From TA-21 sp035620895 (lineage in GTDB: Archaea; Thermoproteota; Nitrososphaeria; Nitrososphaerales; Nitrososphaeraceae), in contig DASPFY010000001.1 in NCBI GenBank assembly GCA_035620895.1, positions 1 through 64,000 on the forward strand: a stretch of 64,000 nt of DNA. Direction: 5' to 3'. Below, piece after piece: positions 44,250 through 53,642 of this stretch. How positions within the stretch are numbered: the first letter of the stretch is position 1; every line of letters begins with the position of its first letter. The notes under the pieces are model-generated. The model searched no databases and was not told the origin of the DNA. It saw only the letters and a program-made list of their open reading frames with translations. The translations under genes and the position numbers were made by a program.

Positions 44250-44807
44250 ATGGCTTTAGTAAATGAAATTTTAATTGGCAACCAAACAAAACTCAGGCTG
44301 GTTTGGGGTGATATTACCGAAAGAAACGTGGATGCAATAGTAAACGCTGCAAATTCTTATCTAAGCCCTGATGGAGGTGTAGCCGCAGCTATTGTGAAAG
44401 AAGGCGGACGAATAATCCAGGAGGAAAGTGACAAGATAGGATACCTGCCAGTTGGTAACGCTGTGATGACAACTGCGGGCAAGTTAACTTGTAAAACAGT
44501 CATTCATGTCGTAGGACCAAGAAAAGGCGAAGCAAAAGAGAACGAGAAATTTCGTCTAGTATTAAATAACGCTCTAATACTCGCCCAACAAAATGGATTC
44601 AAAAGTATATCTATTCCCGCTATAAGCACGGGAATATTTGGATTTCCTAAAGATAAATGCGCAAAGATATTGGTAGGAGAATCGATAAAGTTTGTCAAGG
44701 ATAATAAGCTAATGTCGGGGAGGGCCCTGGAATTAATAGAATTTTGTATTTATGATGAAGAAACGCTTGAACAGTTCAAGTTGGTTCTCAACGCTATTGA
44801 GAGATGA
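44250..44807 (+). CDS. Macro-domain (ADP-ribose-binding) protein
   Basis: The 185-residue protein has LRLVWGDITERNVDAIVNAA, NSYLSPDGGVAAAIVKEGG and ISIPAISTGIFGFPKDKCA, the adenine, catalytic-loop and phosphate-loop motifs of MacroD-type domains. It probably removes ADP-ribose from proteins or hydrolyses O-acetyl-ADP-ribose, linking to NAD turnover. The conserved N-AAN and G-GV-AAI are present. It is divergent from the nitroreductase. Confidence 0.95.
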   Translation: MALVNEILIGNQTKLRLVWGDITERNVDAIVNAANSYLSPDGGVAAAIVKEGGRIIQEESDKIGYLPVGNAVMTTAGKLTCKTVIHVVGPRKGEAKENEKFRLVLNNALILAQQNGFKSISIPAISTGIFGFPKDKCAKILVGESIKFVKDNKLMSGRALELIEFCIYDEETLEQFKLVLNAIER

Positions 44808-44936
44808 GGAGAAATAATGATGAGTGGTATAAAACTAAATCTAGATAAATATAATGAGTATGTTACTCCAAATATAAACCAAATTGTCGAATAATTAGGA
44901 TCGAAGCGATATATACGATGTTGAAGATAGACTAGA

Positions 44937-45350
44937 ATGGAAGAGGACGACGGGGTCGAAAGAATCAGGAGATTTTTAAAAGCGAATGGATATCATATCG
45001 CAAAAAGCGACATTACTCAGATATTAAATCAATTGGCTCAGCAATTGGAGAGGAAGATTGAGAAAAGTAATGGTTTAGCAGAAAGATCACTTCTATGTGA
45101 GGTAATAAGGTTCTCTAAAGAGATAAAGATAATCGCTGAACTTCCAGGCGCTTTTGAAGAGAGTATCAATATTAATTCATATGATAACGAAATAGAGATA
45201 GAAGCTCAAAGTGAAAGAACAGGTTATTATGAAATCATAAATCTTCCTCCTGAAGTAGATACCAAAATTTTGAAATCTGTTTTTTTGAACGGATTTCTTG
45301 AGCTAACTTTGAAGAAAAAGAGTATTAGAAATAAAGCCCATAAAGGTTGA
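44937..45350 (+). CDS. Hsp20-like (alpha-crystallin/CS fold) protein
   Basis: The 137-residue protein has a helical N-terminus (GVERIRRFLKANGYHI). Residues 58-130 follow the Hsp20 strand order: CEVIRFSKEIKIIAELPGAF, INSYDNEIEIEAQS, YYEIINLPPEVDTKILKSVF and LNGFLELTLKKK. It is more divergent than the 24413 Hsp20. A related C-terminal remnant is at 53932-54028. It is likely a co-chaperone. Confidence 0.8.
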   Translation: MEEDDGVERIRRFLKANGYHIAKSDITQILNQLAQQLERKIEKSNGLAERSLLCEVIRFSKEIKIIAELPGAFEESININSYDNEIEIEAQSERTGYYEIINLPPEVDTKILKSVFLNGFLELTLKKKSIRNKAHKG

Positions 45351-45446
45351 CTGGACTGCCTCTTTAAAATGTGACAAATTTAAGGATGCCTGTCATCTAG
45401 GAACTCTAAGCTTTATTAGCGGTTTGAGCGCATATATCTCTCGTAA

Positions 45447-46160
45447 GTGAGATACTATATCAAGTGCAAGTTAAATCCAAAATCAAGAGAAAAGTTAGCC
45501 AATTCTATAAACTCGGGCAACTTAGCAAAGCGAAAAATATTTTATGAGGGAATGCAAGCCGCTTTGAGAACTGCGACTATAGATGAAACGGATACAGTTC
45601 ACCTTATTGAGGCTTGTTATTGTTTGGAAGGAGGCCTCTATCCTATGGCAATGGAGATACCTACTCTCGAGGAATATTTTGAATCCGTCGAGGAAGTGAG
45701 GGATGCCCGATTCAGGGATAAATGCACAATGGAATGCGAAGCCTGCGATTGTACTCGTGCAATTAAACTTCCAGGAATGCCCTTAGTAAAAAAATTGAAT
45801 CTTGAGGACGATGATATAGGCAAGAAGGAAATCAGTAGAACGGAATTCATAGACTATGGAAGGGTTGAATTAAAGAGACAAAAACAAAGACAGGGAATTG
45901 ATGCTCTCAAGAAAGTTATTGATGAATGTCTATCATCAAAAATTCAACCGGTAATAGCCGGTGCTGCAATCTCAGGTCTTTTTGCAATATTTTATGACGA
46001 TGACGGTGAATATTTCAGGATAAAGAATATTCCTGACACTAATGAAGCGCATCATATTCTTGACAAGCTAGGACTGAGTTTATACGAGTCTGTCAAGAGC
46101 GTTAAGGAAAATGCCAGATGCTCTCTGGCGGGAAGCGATAGATACTCCAACATAGTTTAA
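45447..46160 (+). CDS. Hypothetical protein with CxxCxC motif
   Basis: The 237-residue product starts at GTG 45447 (MRYYIKCKLNPKSREKLANS). The N-half is of compact alpha+beta type (GNLAKRKIFYEGMQAALRTA, DTVHLIEACYCLEGGLYPMA), followed by CTMECEACDC at about 93-102, a possible metal site, and a helical C-half. I do not recognise the family. It may be conserved in Thaumarchaeota, given its orderly composition. Confidence 0.6.
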   Translation: MRYYIKCKLNPKSREKLANSINSGNLAKRKIFYEGMQAALRTATIDETDTVHLIEACYCLEGGLYPMAMEIPTLEEYFESVEEVRDARFRDKCTMECEACDCTRAIKLPGMPLVKKLNLEDDDIGKKEISRTEFIDYGRVELKRQKQRQGIDALKKVIDECLSSKIQPVIAGAAISGLFAIFYDDDGEYFRIKNIPDTNEAHHILDKLGLSLYESVKSVKENARCSLAGSDRYSNIV

Positions 46161-46180
46161 AGCATAGGTCAAAGAACTCA

Positions 46181-46318
46181 TCATCCATAAATTACATTAA
46201 TCTTATCTATACTGTCATTACCGCAGTATGGACAATAACTTGGATTATCAGTGGTCAAGAGTACTATTAATTGAAATTTAATTTTACACCGTTTACAGGA
46301 GAATGTACCAACTTTCAT
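46181..46318 (-). CDS. Small zinc-ribbon protein
   Basis: The 45-residue frame from ATG 46318 to TGA 46181 has CKRC and CPYC (FSCKRCKIKFQLIVLLTTDN then YCPYCGND), a textbook rubredoxin-like zinc ribbon with GND turn. It converges on the 45447 gene with a 20-base gap. Function is unknown. Confidence 0.65.
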   Translation of the reverse strand: MKVGTFSCKRCKIKFQLIVLLTTDNPSYCPYCGNDSIDKINVIYG

Positions 46319-46457
46319 AATCAGATTTAACAATCTCGCATTATTTGTTTGTCTTTGTCCTAGTCATCATTGTCCTAACAGCTTATTCCTAAATACTCCA
46401 AGAGTACATGAAATGCTGCCTTTAATACCAGCATGCCGAAAACTTACTCTAGGAACG

Positions 46458-46466
46458 GATATAAAG
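46458..46466 (+). promoter_or_regulatory. TATA box of the 46492 gene
   Basis: GGATATAAA-like sequence lies about 26-34 bases before ATG 46492, favouring that start over TTG 46480. Confidence 0.4.
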
Positions 46467-46491
46467 AGCCCTATAGCAGTTGTTGTTCCCA

Positions 46492-46701
46492 ATGATGGTC
46501 GATATAAATTCTGAATATGCAAGAGCAATGATACGGGATTTCATAAAAATACAAAAGGATATTTTGGGATTACCAAACTTAACAACAAAGCAAAAAGACG
46601 ACATAAACAGCTTGGGTCATGAGTTAGGTGCTTTAAGCTCACAAGCAGATGATGACAAAATAAAAACCGGCCTAATAGACATGATGAGTAGACTTGATTA
46701 A
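46492..46701 (+). CDS. Small helical hypothetical protein
   Basis: Start ATG 46492 (or 46495), 69 residues: DINSEYARAMIRDFIKIQKD, LGHELGALSSQADDDKIKTG. It is soluble, acidic and helical, with no motif. TATA spacing supports the start. No family is recognised. Confidence 0.5.
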   Translation: MMVDINSEYARAMIRDFIKIQKDILGLPNLTTKQKDDINSLGHELGALSSQADDDKIKTGLIDMMSRLD

Positions 46702-46910
46702 GAATTTTCTCTGGGATGATTAAATACACCTGAATTTCAGTTTGAGTAGCTTGGTCAATTAATGCTAGATGGTCTTAAGAATCCCCGACACCTGGAGAGT
46801 ATGATAAATTCTGTTGTCCAGTTTTAACAGCCATATTTGTAGGGTCTGATAGAAACTAAAACCCTTATATAAAATTGCATAAACTGAAACCTATGAATTG
46901 AGGATTAATC

Positions 46911-47261
46911 ATGAATGCTGTGACAATATCAATATCGATGTTAATATTGACTACAACAACAAACAACCTGAGTGCTCAAAACTCTCCAATAAATGCCTCA
47001 AATACTGCTGGCAATATGACTGCTTTAGTCAACCAGACGGATGTCAAAGTAGGACATAACGTTTCTGCTGTACTGAATGAGAGAGGCAAAGAGGTACGTT
47101 CTACACTAAAGGAACTTGGACACAATTTGAGCGATGTCGGCTCGGAAGTTGACTCGGAAATATTAAACGAGACAGAGGAGACCGCTAAAAAAGTTGGCAT
47201 AGGAGCAGCAGATTTGCTAAGCAACATAAACGGCGAAATAAAAGAAGGAATAAGTGGTTAG
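46911..47261 (+). CDS. Secreted small Asn-rich protein
   Basis: The 116-residue protein has an N-terminal signal (VTISISMLILTTTTNNLSAQ) and a helical, sequon-rich mature part (VRSTLKELGHNLSDVGSEVD, ETEETAKKVGIGAADLLS). A TATA-like CCTTATATAAAA lies about 40-47 bases upstream. It is probably extracytoplasmic; function unknown. Confidence 0.6.
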   Translation: MNAVTISISMLILTTTTNNLSAQNSPINASNTAGNMTALVNQTDVKVGHNVSAVLNERGKEVRSTLKELGHNLSDVGSEVDSEILNETEETAKKVGIGAADLLSNINGEIKEGISG

Positions 47262-47346
47262 TAAGAAAATTAGACCTGAAGAATTAACAGTTATTTTAGT
47301 TGTAGCTCATAAGATTGATACTAGGGTTCTTATCAACCTAGCTGGG

Positions 47347-47523
47347 TTAATTAGAAGGGTCTAATAATTGTGTCAATTCTGATTCACAAATGACGAGCCT
47401 CGTAGCTCTAATAGTTATCTTATCAGACTGATGTGAAATTCTAATGGTTCCCACCGGAGCGGAGTTATGAATTACCCTATACCCAACCTGCCGAATATTT
47501 CTTGTTACTCTAAAATTAATCGT
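47347..47523 (-). other. Start-less open frame in a 500-base intergenic region
   Basis: A 58-codon minus frame ending at TAA 47347 reads RVTRNIRQVGYRVIHNSAPV, GTIRISHQSDKITIRATRLV. It looks coding, but no ATG, GTG or TTG precedes the ordered part. It could be a gene remnant or use a rare start. The rest of 47262-47778 shows nothing. Confidence 0.3.
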
Positions 47524-47778
47524 TCAAAAATAGTTTTACAGTTTGGTTAATTATCGAAAGCGATTATTTAATTCAAAGTAATTTTAAAGATACTTCAAAT
47601 TCTAGAACGAATTTGACATTATCTTTATTCGGATCGGCGGAATATTGGATACCTAGTAGAGAACTAATCAAAACATCGATGGGAAAAGAGGGATCTCAAC
47701 CCATCAATGTTAACTGAATTACCACAACCTGGTATAAAACGTTATAATTAAAACAGGTGAAAGTTCTAGTGTCTACAA

Positions 47779-47886
47779 ATGATCTCACCGCCAACGTATG
47801 ATGCTGTTCTTACATTAGAAGAAGCATTAAAATGGGAATCGTCAAGCGTAATACTACCTACCATCGACAAGCACAAAGCAATATAG
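47779..47886 (+). CDS. Possible 35-residue peptide
   Basis: ATG 47779 to TAG 47886 reads ISPPTYDAVLTLEEALKWES then SSVILPTIDKHKAI. It ends 20 bases before the Cys-rich protein gene and may be co-transcribed or chance. Confidence 0.25.
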   Translation: MISPPTYDAVLTLEEALKWESSSVILPTIDKHKAI

Positions 47887-47906
47887 AGTAACGTTTCAAT
47901 TAGATC

Positions 47907-48050
47907 ATGAAAATTGAATTACAGAAAGAGGGAATAGCCGACCTAGAAGGGGAAATAAAAAGCGTATGTGGACCTTGCGTATATGGACAACATGAAGAGT
48001 GTGATAAAACGATATCCTGCATCTGTGCATCGACTAACCATGACTTATAG
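47907..48050 (+). CDS. Small Cys-rich protein
   Basis: The 47-residue frame ATG 47907 to TAG 48050 has CGPC (21-24), His29, C32, C38 and C40 (GPCVYGQHEECDKTISCICA), then a final STNHDL. The regular C/H spacing indicates a zinc or iron site. I recognise similar tiny proteins in Thaumarchaeota but know no function. Confidence 0.6.
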   Translation: MKIELQKEGIADLEGEIKSVCGPCVYGQHEECDKTISCICASTNHDL

Positions 48051-48503
48051 TCTCTTAAGACGATGATAGAGATTATGATTTAGATTAAATGATACTTTTG
48101 TAAATAGAAGAATTTGATTTATTCTTGTTCTATAGCTATACTTCTTAGTTCCTTGTAATGCTGAAATTAATAGACATAAGGATTGGATATAATAAGAAAG
48201 ACATGCAAGCCATCACACTGTAGGCTTTATACAATCCTGAATAAGACAACATCCGTCAAACCCTTTCTTTCGCTTTTATGTAAATCTTGTCTAAATGTAT
48301 TACATCTCCTTTTTCTATTTCTGCTGCAATTCAGAATGAAGGCATAGTTCGGCCATAAACTACACTGGAATCCAGTCAATCTTAAATCCAAGTCACTCAC
48401 AAAGGAGGGGTCGTGGAATAAGCCAATGCAATCACAAAGGACTGCTTCCGGTACTATTAGTTTATAATGTATATTCTCTATACATAATTAGAGAAGATTG
48501 TGA
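48051..48503. other. 450-base intergenic region
   Basis: No gene, RNA or repeat recognised. Confidence 0.35.
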
Positions 48504-48692
48504 TTGTTAGAAAAGACATTGAAAAGTATTGAACCCTTTACATCAAACTTAGAAAAGAATTCAAGATTCTGTATAGGATGCGGAGAACCTGCGACAAAGT
48601 TAGTCAAATATAGTACTGAAGGGGCAATAATAATAGAGAAGTATTGTGAAAAATGTGCCAAAGCAATTGAAGATAGTTCAGTCAATCGGTAG
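48504..48692 (+). CDS. Small zinc-ribbon protein
   Basis: The 62-residue product starts at TTG 48504. The ribbon CIGC (about 23-26) and CEKC (about 48-51) flank KLVKYSTEGAIIIEKY. It is soluble and probably binds one zinc. It is monocistronic, upstream of the sugar dehydrogenase. Confidence 0.65.
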   Translation: MLEKTLKSIEPFTSNLEKNSRFCIGCGEPATKLVKYSTEGAIIIEKYCEKCAKAIEDSSVNR

Positions 48693-48916
48693 TATTCTAC
48701 CTGTGGCCTTGTATGATAGTCCGTTTGTAGTTTGAAGTTACTGAATAACTAGTAGCACAAGCACTTGATGTATGTGCATGGGGATTAATTGAAAAATAAG
48801 TAATAATTATTTGCTGATTTAATCATATTCTCTACAATTGGAATTGAGAAGGAAAATTAATATTTGCCATCGGTTACTGTGAAACCCGAATCCAAATTTT
48901 GCTCAGTCAATCGAAG

Positions 48917-50206
48917 ATGAATAAGTATGTTATCCTTATCTTTCTTATTATTATTATCTGTAATTTTTCCATTTATTTTAATCATACGTACGGTCAATCA
49001 AAGTTAAAAGAACGAGTACTTAACAAGGGTTCGGACCATCCCGAAGTGTTTGATCCCCGACTCAAAGTAGAGGAGGTGGTAGAAGGATTACACGTACCTA
49101 CAACTATGGCTTTTCTGGATCCTGACGACTTCCTGATTTTGGAAAAAGACAGAGGAACCGTAATGAGGGTTAACAGAGGAGCAGTTGTAGATATGCCACT
49201 TCTTGATGTGAATGTAGCAAACTCTATCGAAAGAGGAATGTGTGGTATCGCAGTTTCCAAAAACGCTGTCAACACATATGTTTTCCTCTACTTTACTGAA
49301 ATTGATGGTAAAGATGGAAGTGATAGGGAAGGTAAAGCACCAGTAGGAAATCGCCTCTACAAGTATGAATTAGTTGATAATAAACTTGTAAATCCCACAC
49401 TTCTTGTGGATTTACCAGCAGACCCCGGACCAAGACACAACGGGGGAGCAATAGAAATTGGCCCTGACAACAACATATACGTTCCAGTAGGAGATATAGA
49501 TGGTTCATTTAAAGTTGATTTTGAGGCAACACAAACCCAAAATTTTGAAGATGGAATAGTTGCAGATGGACGCAGTGGTATTCTAAGAATAACACAAGAT
49601 GGTAAACCTGTAGGAAAAGGAATATTAGGAGATTCCATGCCTTTGCGATTGTATTATGCTTATGGTATTAGAAACAGTTTTGGGCTGGATTTTGATCCCA
49701 TAACAGGTTTCCTCTGGGACACAGAGAATGGACCTGCCGATGGTGATGAGATAAACCTAGTAAATCCTGGGTTCAACAGCGGATGGCATGAAGTATATGG
49801 TTTTTCATCAAGCCCAAAAAACTTTGACGTTGATGAAATGGTAACGTTCGATGGTAACGGAAAATACGAAGAACCTAAATTAGTTTGGGAAAGAAGCGCA
49901 GGACTGACTTCAATAGTATTTTTAGATTCTGACAAATTGGGAACTCAATATAAAAATGATATCTTTGTTGGAGATGTCCACAATGGTCGCATTTACCACT
50001 TTAAATTGAACGATGAAAGGAATGATCTCATACTTCCCGAAGTTCTAGCAGATAGATACATTCAGAACCCAGTCAATTTTGGAGCTGGAGATATTGTATT
50101 CGGAGAGGGATTTGGAGGTATAACCGATCTCACAGTAGGTCCAGATGGTTACTTGTACATAGTATCTATTGGGCAAGGCAAGGTTTTTAGAATACTCCCT
50201 CAATAG
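48917..50206 (+). CDS. Secreted PQQ-dependent sugar dehydrogenase-like protein
   Basis: Start ATG 48917 (MNKYVILIFLIIIICNF) gives a clean signal peptide; TTG 48899 is less likely. The 429-residue beta-propeller belongs to the soluble glucose/sorbosone dehydrogenase family: LHVPTTMAFLDPDDFLIL, PGPRHNGGAIEIGPDNNIYV (catalytic His in RHNGG), YGIRNSFGLDFDP and DLTVGPDGYLYIVS. Members oxidise aldoses or other sugars with PQQ outside the cell, though archaeal members may use other substrates or be non-enzymatic. No PQQ-synthesis gene is in the window. Confidence 0.9.
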   Translation: MNKYVILIFLIIIICNFSIYFNHTYGQSKLKERVLNKGSDHPEVFDPRLKVEEVVEGLHVPTTMAFLDPDDFLILEKDRGTVMRVNRGAVVDMPLLDVNVANSIERGMCGIAVSKNAVNTYVFLYFTEIDGKDGSDREGKAPVGNRLYKYELVDNKLVNPTLLVDLPADPGPRHNGGAIEIGPDNNIYVPVGDIDGSFKVDFEATQTQNFEDGIVADGRSGILRITQDGKPVGKGILGDSMPLRLYYAYGIRNSFGLDFDPITGFLWDTENGPADGDEINLVNPGFNSGWHEVYGFSSSPKNFDVDEMVTFDGNGKYEEPKLVWERSAGLTSIVFLDSDKLGTQYKNDIFVGDVHNGRIYHFKLNDERNDLILPEVLADRYIQNPVNFGAGDIVFGEGFGGITDLTVGPDGYLYIVSIGQGKVFRILPQ

Positions 50207-50265
50207 AATTTAATACATTGTCCATTTTATTAGGGATCAATTGGACTAAAGTCTCAAGATATCCA

Positions 50266-50563
50266 AATCTCGTTTCCAATTGCGTTAAATGTAAATAATC
50301 TATCTGATACCATAATTAAAGCTGAACACAGTAAAGGCATCTTTAAAGTTATAGGAATGTATTGTATTGTATAAGTTGTAAACCTATTGTAGAGAAGCAA
50401 CTTAAAGATCAAAAAGGAGTTAAAAGTATCAAGTTTGATTACATGACGAACAGCGTAATTATAGAGTTTGACCCATCTGTTTTAACTAGAGAAGAGATAA
50501 AGAATTGGGTTGGACAAATCTGGATACTAGTTTGTCCGTTTAGCGGAGAGAGGTTTTTGAAAT
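50266..50563 (+). pseudogene. Heavy-metal-associated (HMA) domain remnant
   Basis: Three frames together read an HMA-type copper domain: IQISFPIALNVNNLSDTIIK to FKVIGMYC, then ISCKPIVEKQLKDQKGVKSI to EEIKNWVGQ, then SGY-stop-FVRLAERGF. The first break is a 5-base tandem duplication (TATTG twice at about 50358-50367) right at the metal-binding CxxC. A second shift and an in-frame TAG follow. It converges on and slightly overlaps the end of copA, and is probably a former copper chaperone or sensor module. Confidence 0.7.
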
Positions 50564-52786
50564 TATGTTGTTTGTTACCGCTTTCGCATAATTATCGTGT
50601 TGAACAGAGGTCCTTTGAAGCTCGGCTTTTGTAAGAGGAACCTTTGGTTTGTATCTTCCCAGCAATATTGAGTTACCTACTACAGTTACAGAGCTCATGG
50701 CCATTGCAACCGCTGCTAACATTGGTAACCATCCAAATATTCCTACTCCAAGCAAGGGTACTAATACTCCACCAGCAATTGGTATCAATCCTGTATTATA
50801 CGCAAATGCCCAGAAAAGATTCTGTTTAATCTTGGTGACAGTCTTCTTTCCTAGTTCGAGTGCTATTGCTACATCTCGCACGTCACCTTTTATTAGTATA
50901 ATTCCACCAGTTTCCTTTGCGACATCCGTTCCTGATCCTATTGCAATGCCCAAGTCTGCTCTAGCTAATGCAGGTGCATCATTAATTCCATCTCCTACCA
51001 TGGCTACTATTTTTCCCTCAGACTTGAGTTCTGAGATTACTTTTTCTTTTTGTTGTGGTAGAACTTGAGCAATAACCCTTTCAATTCTTAATTCAGTTGC
51101 AATGTGTTTGGCGGTTCTTTCATTATCTCCTGTAAGCATTATTACTTGTTTACCGTTTGATTTTAGAACTTCTATAGCTTTCTTAGCACTATCTTTTATC
51201 GTATCAGCAAGCGCTAAAATTCCCGAAAGCTTTGAATCTATAGCCACCAAGATTGCAGTCTTACCCGTACTCTCAAGCTGGTTTAATTTTGACTCGACGG
51301 TTTCAGGAATTGACATGTTATTATCAATCATTAGCTTCCTTGTTCCTACCAATATTACATGGTCCTGATACTTTGCTCTTAATCCATGACCTGAAATCGA
51401 TTCAGCTGTTTCTGGATTTGGAATCACATTATCTTCTTTGGCTTTCCTTACAATCGCCTGACCCAAGGGATGCTCAGAACCTGCTTCTGCAATACCTGCT
51501 AATCTGAGAAGTTTCTTTTCTCCAATATTGGCTTCAGAGATGTCATAGATATCGGTAACAGATGGTTTGCCCTCTGTCAATGTTCCAGTTTTGTCAAATA
51601 CTACAGTTTGTACTTTACTTGCAATTTCGAGGTATTCTCCACCTTTGAACAAAATTCCGTGCTCAGCGGCTTTTCCAGAACCCATCATAAGTGCAGCGGG
51701 TGTGGCAATTCCAAGAGCGCAAGGACATGCAATAATCATGACTGAGACGAAAGCTAGAAGGCTATATGTGAATCCTATATCGCCCACAAAATACCACCCT
51801 AAGCCAACACCTATGGCGGTGAGAACTATTGCAGGAACAAAATATTTTGCAACTTGGTCTACCATTCTCTGCACCTGAGCTTTACCAGTTCGAGCTTCTT
51901 CGACGAGATTTACTATTTGTGAAAGTACTGTATCCTGTCCAACCTTTGTGGCTTTGATTTTTAGCAGGCCCGTCTTGTTCATAGTAGCACCAATAACCTC
52001 ATCACCTTTTACTTTATCAACAGGAATGCTCTCCCCAGTGACTGCAGATTCGTCTAAAGCTGAAGCTCCCTCTATTATTACAGCATCAGTAGGAATACTC
52101 TCTCCTGGCCTAACTATCAATATATCTCCCCCTATAATTTCTTCAATAGGAATCTCCTTTTCTTCTTCAAGGATTTGTCCTGAAGGACCATTTATATGGC
52201 GCAATACTTTGGCTGTACGTGGTTGCAAATCAATTAATTTTCTCACGGCATCAGAAGCTTTTTCTTTTGTTCTTGTTTCGAGTAATCTACCTATAAGTAT
52301 CAAGGTGATTATTACAGCAGCCGTTTCGAAATATACAGACTTAAAAGGAAAGAAGTTTGGATCAATAGTTACTGCAGCACTATACAAATAAGCCGCTGAA
52401 GTTCCAATTGCTATAAGTGTGTCCATATTTGACGCTTTTGCTTTAATGCCGTCCCAAAATCCTTTGTAGAATCTCCAACCAACCCAAAATTGTAATGGTG
52501 TTGCTAATACAAGCATAATATAGCTAGAATTATGCATCAAATCCATAGGAAGTAGATGACCAAACTGTGCTGGTAGCATGTGAGGCAGACTAAGCAAAAT
52601 AATAGGAATAGTCAGGGCAATGCTTATTGCCACGTGTATTTGTAATTTTTTCAGTTCTTTTTCTGGTTCTCTAAACTCGTTTAAACATTGGGTACTGCAA
52701 AAGAAATACTCCTTACCATTCTTTGTGTGCCTAATGGAATTGGTTTTTTTTTCTACAAACATACCACATACGGGGTCTTTTGCCAT
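50540..52786 (-). CDS. copA: Copper-exporting P1B-type ATPase with YHS domain
   Basis: The 748-residue membrane pump has an N-terminal YHS-type metal domain (C7, C30, C34: DPVCGMF, FFCSTQC) instead of HMA domains. Eight membrane helices follow, with the ion-site CPC at 354-356, the phosphorylated Asp398 in DKTGT, the SEHPLG nucleotide motif, TGES and GDGINDAPAL. It exports Cu(I), or related soft metals, from the cytosol. It is divergent from a TRASH-domain Lrp regulator, the usual archaeal copper-response pairing. Confidence 0.96.
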   Translation of the reverse strand: MAKDPVCGMFVEKKTNSIRHTKNGKEYFFCSTQCLNEFREPEKELKKLQIHVAISIALTIPIILLSLPHMLPAQFGHLLPMDLMHNSSYIMLVLATPLQFWVGWRFYKGFWDGIKAKASNMDTLIAIGTSAAYLYSAAVTIDPNFFPFKSVYFETAAVIITLILIGRLLETRTKEKASDAVRKLIDLQPRTAKVLRHINGPSGQILEEEKEIPIEEIIGGDILIVRPGESIPTDAVIIEGASALDESAVTGESIPVDKVKGDEVIGATMNKTGLLKIKATKVGQDTVLSQIVNLVEEARTGKAQVQRMVDQVAKYFVPAIVLTAIGVGLGWYFVGDIGFTYSLLAFVSVMIIACPCALGIATPAALMMGSGKAAEHGILFKGGEYLEIASKVQTVVFDKTGTLTEGKPSVTDIYDISEANIGEKKLLRLAGIAEAGSEHPLGQAIVRKAKEDNVIPNPETAESISGHGLRAKYQDHVILVGTRKLMIDNNMSIPETVESKLNQLESTGKTAILVAIDSKLSGILALADTIKDSAKKAIEVLKSNGKQVIMLTGDNERTAKHIATELRIERVIAQVLPQQKEKVISELKSEGKIVAMVGDGINDAPALARADLGIAIGSGTDVAKETGGIILIKGDVRDVAIALELGKKTVTKIKQNLFWAFAYNTGLIPIAGGVLVPLLGVGIFGWLPMLAAVAMAMSSVTVVGNSILLGRYKPKVPLTKAELQRTSVQHDNYAKAVTNNIISKTSLR

Positions 52787-52837
52787 ACCATACTAGTAAA
52801 CTACCACAAATATAACAGTAGGACTTTACAATTGTAA

Positions 52838-52846
52838 ATTTAATAT
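52838..52846 (+). promoter_or_regulatory. TATA box of the Lrp/TRASH regulator
   Basis: ATTTAATAT lies about 24-32 bases before GTG 52870, supporting that start rather than TTG 52849. Confidence 0.45.
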
Positions 52847-52869
52847 AGTTGTGGTTCTCGATTTATGAT

Positions 52870-53310
52870 GTGCCTATTGAATTAGACAAATATGATGTTT
52901 CTATATTAAATGCACTATTCAAGGATGGGCGTAAATCTTTTCGTCAGATTTCACGCGAAACTGGAATTACCACTCCAACTGTCAAGGCAAGATTTGAAAG
53001 ATTGGTAAATGTGGGATTCATTAAGTCAGTTACACCAATCATTGACTTGCAAAAAATTGAAAAGAACAGCTCTTCATCTGGATTGCAAGCTGATAGCTCC
53101 AATGAAGTTCGAAAGAAAATAAAGAAAGGGGCAAGAATAATGTTGGATTGCGACTATTGCCAAGGTTACATATCTGGTAATCCTCATGTCTTAAAGTTTG
53201 CAAATTACGAGCGATTCTTCTGCTGTAGCTCTTGCAAATCGGAATATAGGAAAAAATATGGCGGTAGAATAATGGCAATAGAAAAAAAATATGCATCTCT
53301 AATTCAATGA
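52870..53310 (+). CDS. Lrp/AsnC-type regulator with TRASH metal-sensing domain
   Basis: The GTG 52870 start gives 146 residues. Residues 1-55 form the Lrp helix-turn-helix (DVSILNALFKDGRKSFRQIS, TTPTVKARFERLVNVGFIKS). Instead of the Lrp ligand domain, the C-terminus is a TRASH domain with LDCDYCQG and FFCCSSCKSEYRKKYG, cysteines that bind Cu(I) or other metal. In archaea such proteins control adjacent copper ATPase genes; the divergent copA here fits exactly. Repression or activation cannot be told. Confidence 0.93.
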   Translation: MPIELDKYDVSILNALFKDGRKSFRQISRETGITTPTVKARFERLVNVGFIKSVTPIIDLQKIEKNSSSSGLQADSSNEVRKKIKKGARIMLDCDYCQGYISGNPHVLKFANYERFFCCSSCKSEYRKKYGGRIMAIEKKYASLIQ

Positions 53311-53408
53311 CTCAACCTGATGCTAAGAAATACTCATAATAAATTAAGTTTATTATGAATTATTCAAACTAATTGAATCCCCCATCGTTTAAGATTATGT
53401 TTCTATAG

Positions 53409-53486
53409 TCAGAAATGACCCTTTTTGCATTTAGGACATAATTCCAACCCAGACACGTCTTGGAGTTCTTTTTGAAAACCCTCCAT
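53409..53486 (-). pseudogene. Short zinc-knuckle fragment
   Basis: A 25-residue frame reads GFQKELQDVSGLELCPKC then KKGHF. A single CPKC knuckle suggests half of a former zinc ribbon. Confidence 0.3.
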
Positions 53487-53502
53487 TAAAAAACAGTTAA
53501 AC

Positions 53503-53616
53503 TTAACTTATATTATAGCCTTTCAAACTCAGTCTTAAAGCATCCAACGAATCATTATAGGAAGTTTGTTCTTTCTTTAGGTTCAATTCTTCAGCGTATG
53601 CAGTTCTTAACCAAGA
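53503..53616 (-). pseudogene. 5'-truncated paralogue of the 54809-55021 gene
   Basis: A start-less frame ending at TAA 53503 reads LRTAYAEELNLKKEQTSYND, SLDALRLSLKGYNIS. It matches the last half of the 54809-55021 protein (LRIAYTSELNLKKEQTSYSD, LLDGLRLALKGYNID). The first half is missing. Confidence 0.7.
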
Positions 53617-53642
53617 AAATCATAAAAAAAGACTAGACTATT

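Noticed and set aside
44816..44893. 25-codon frame after the macro-domain gene
   Set aside because: It is too short, with no motif; probably chance.
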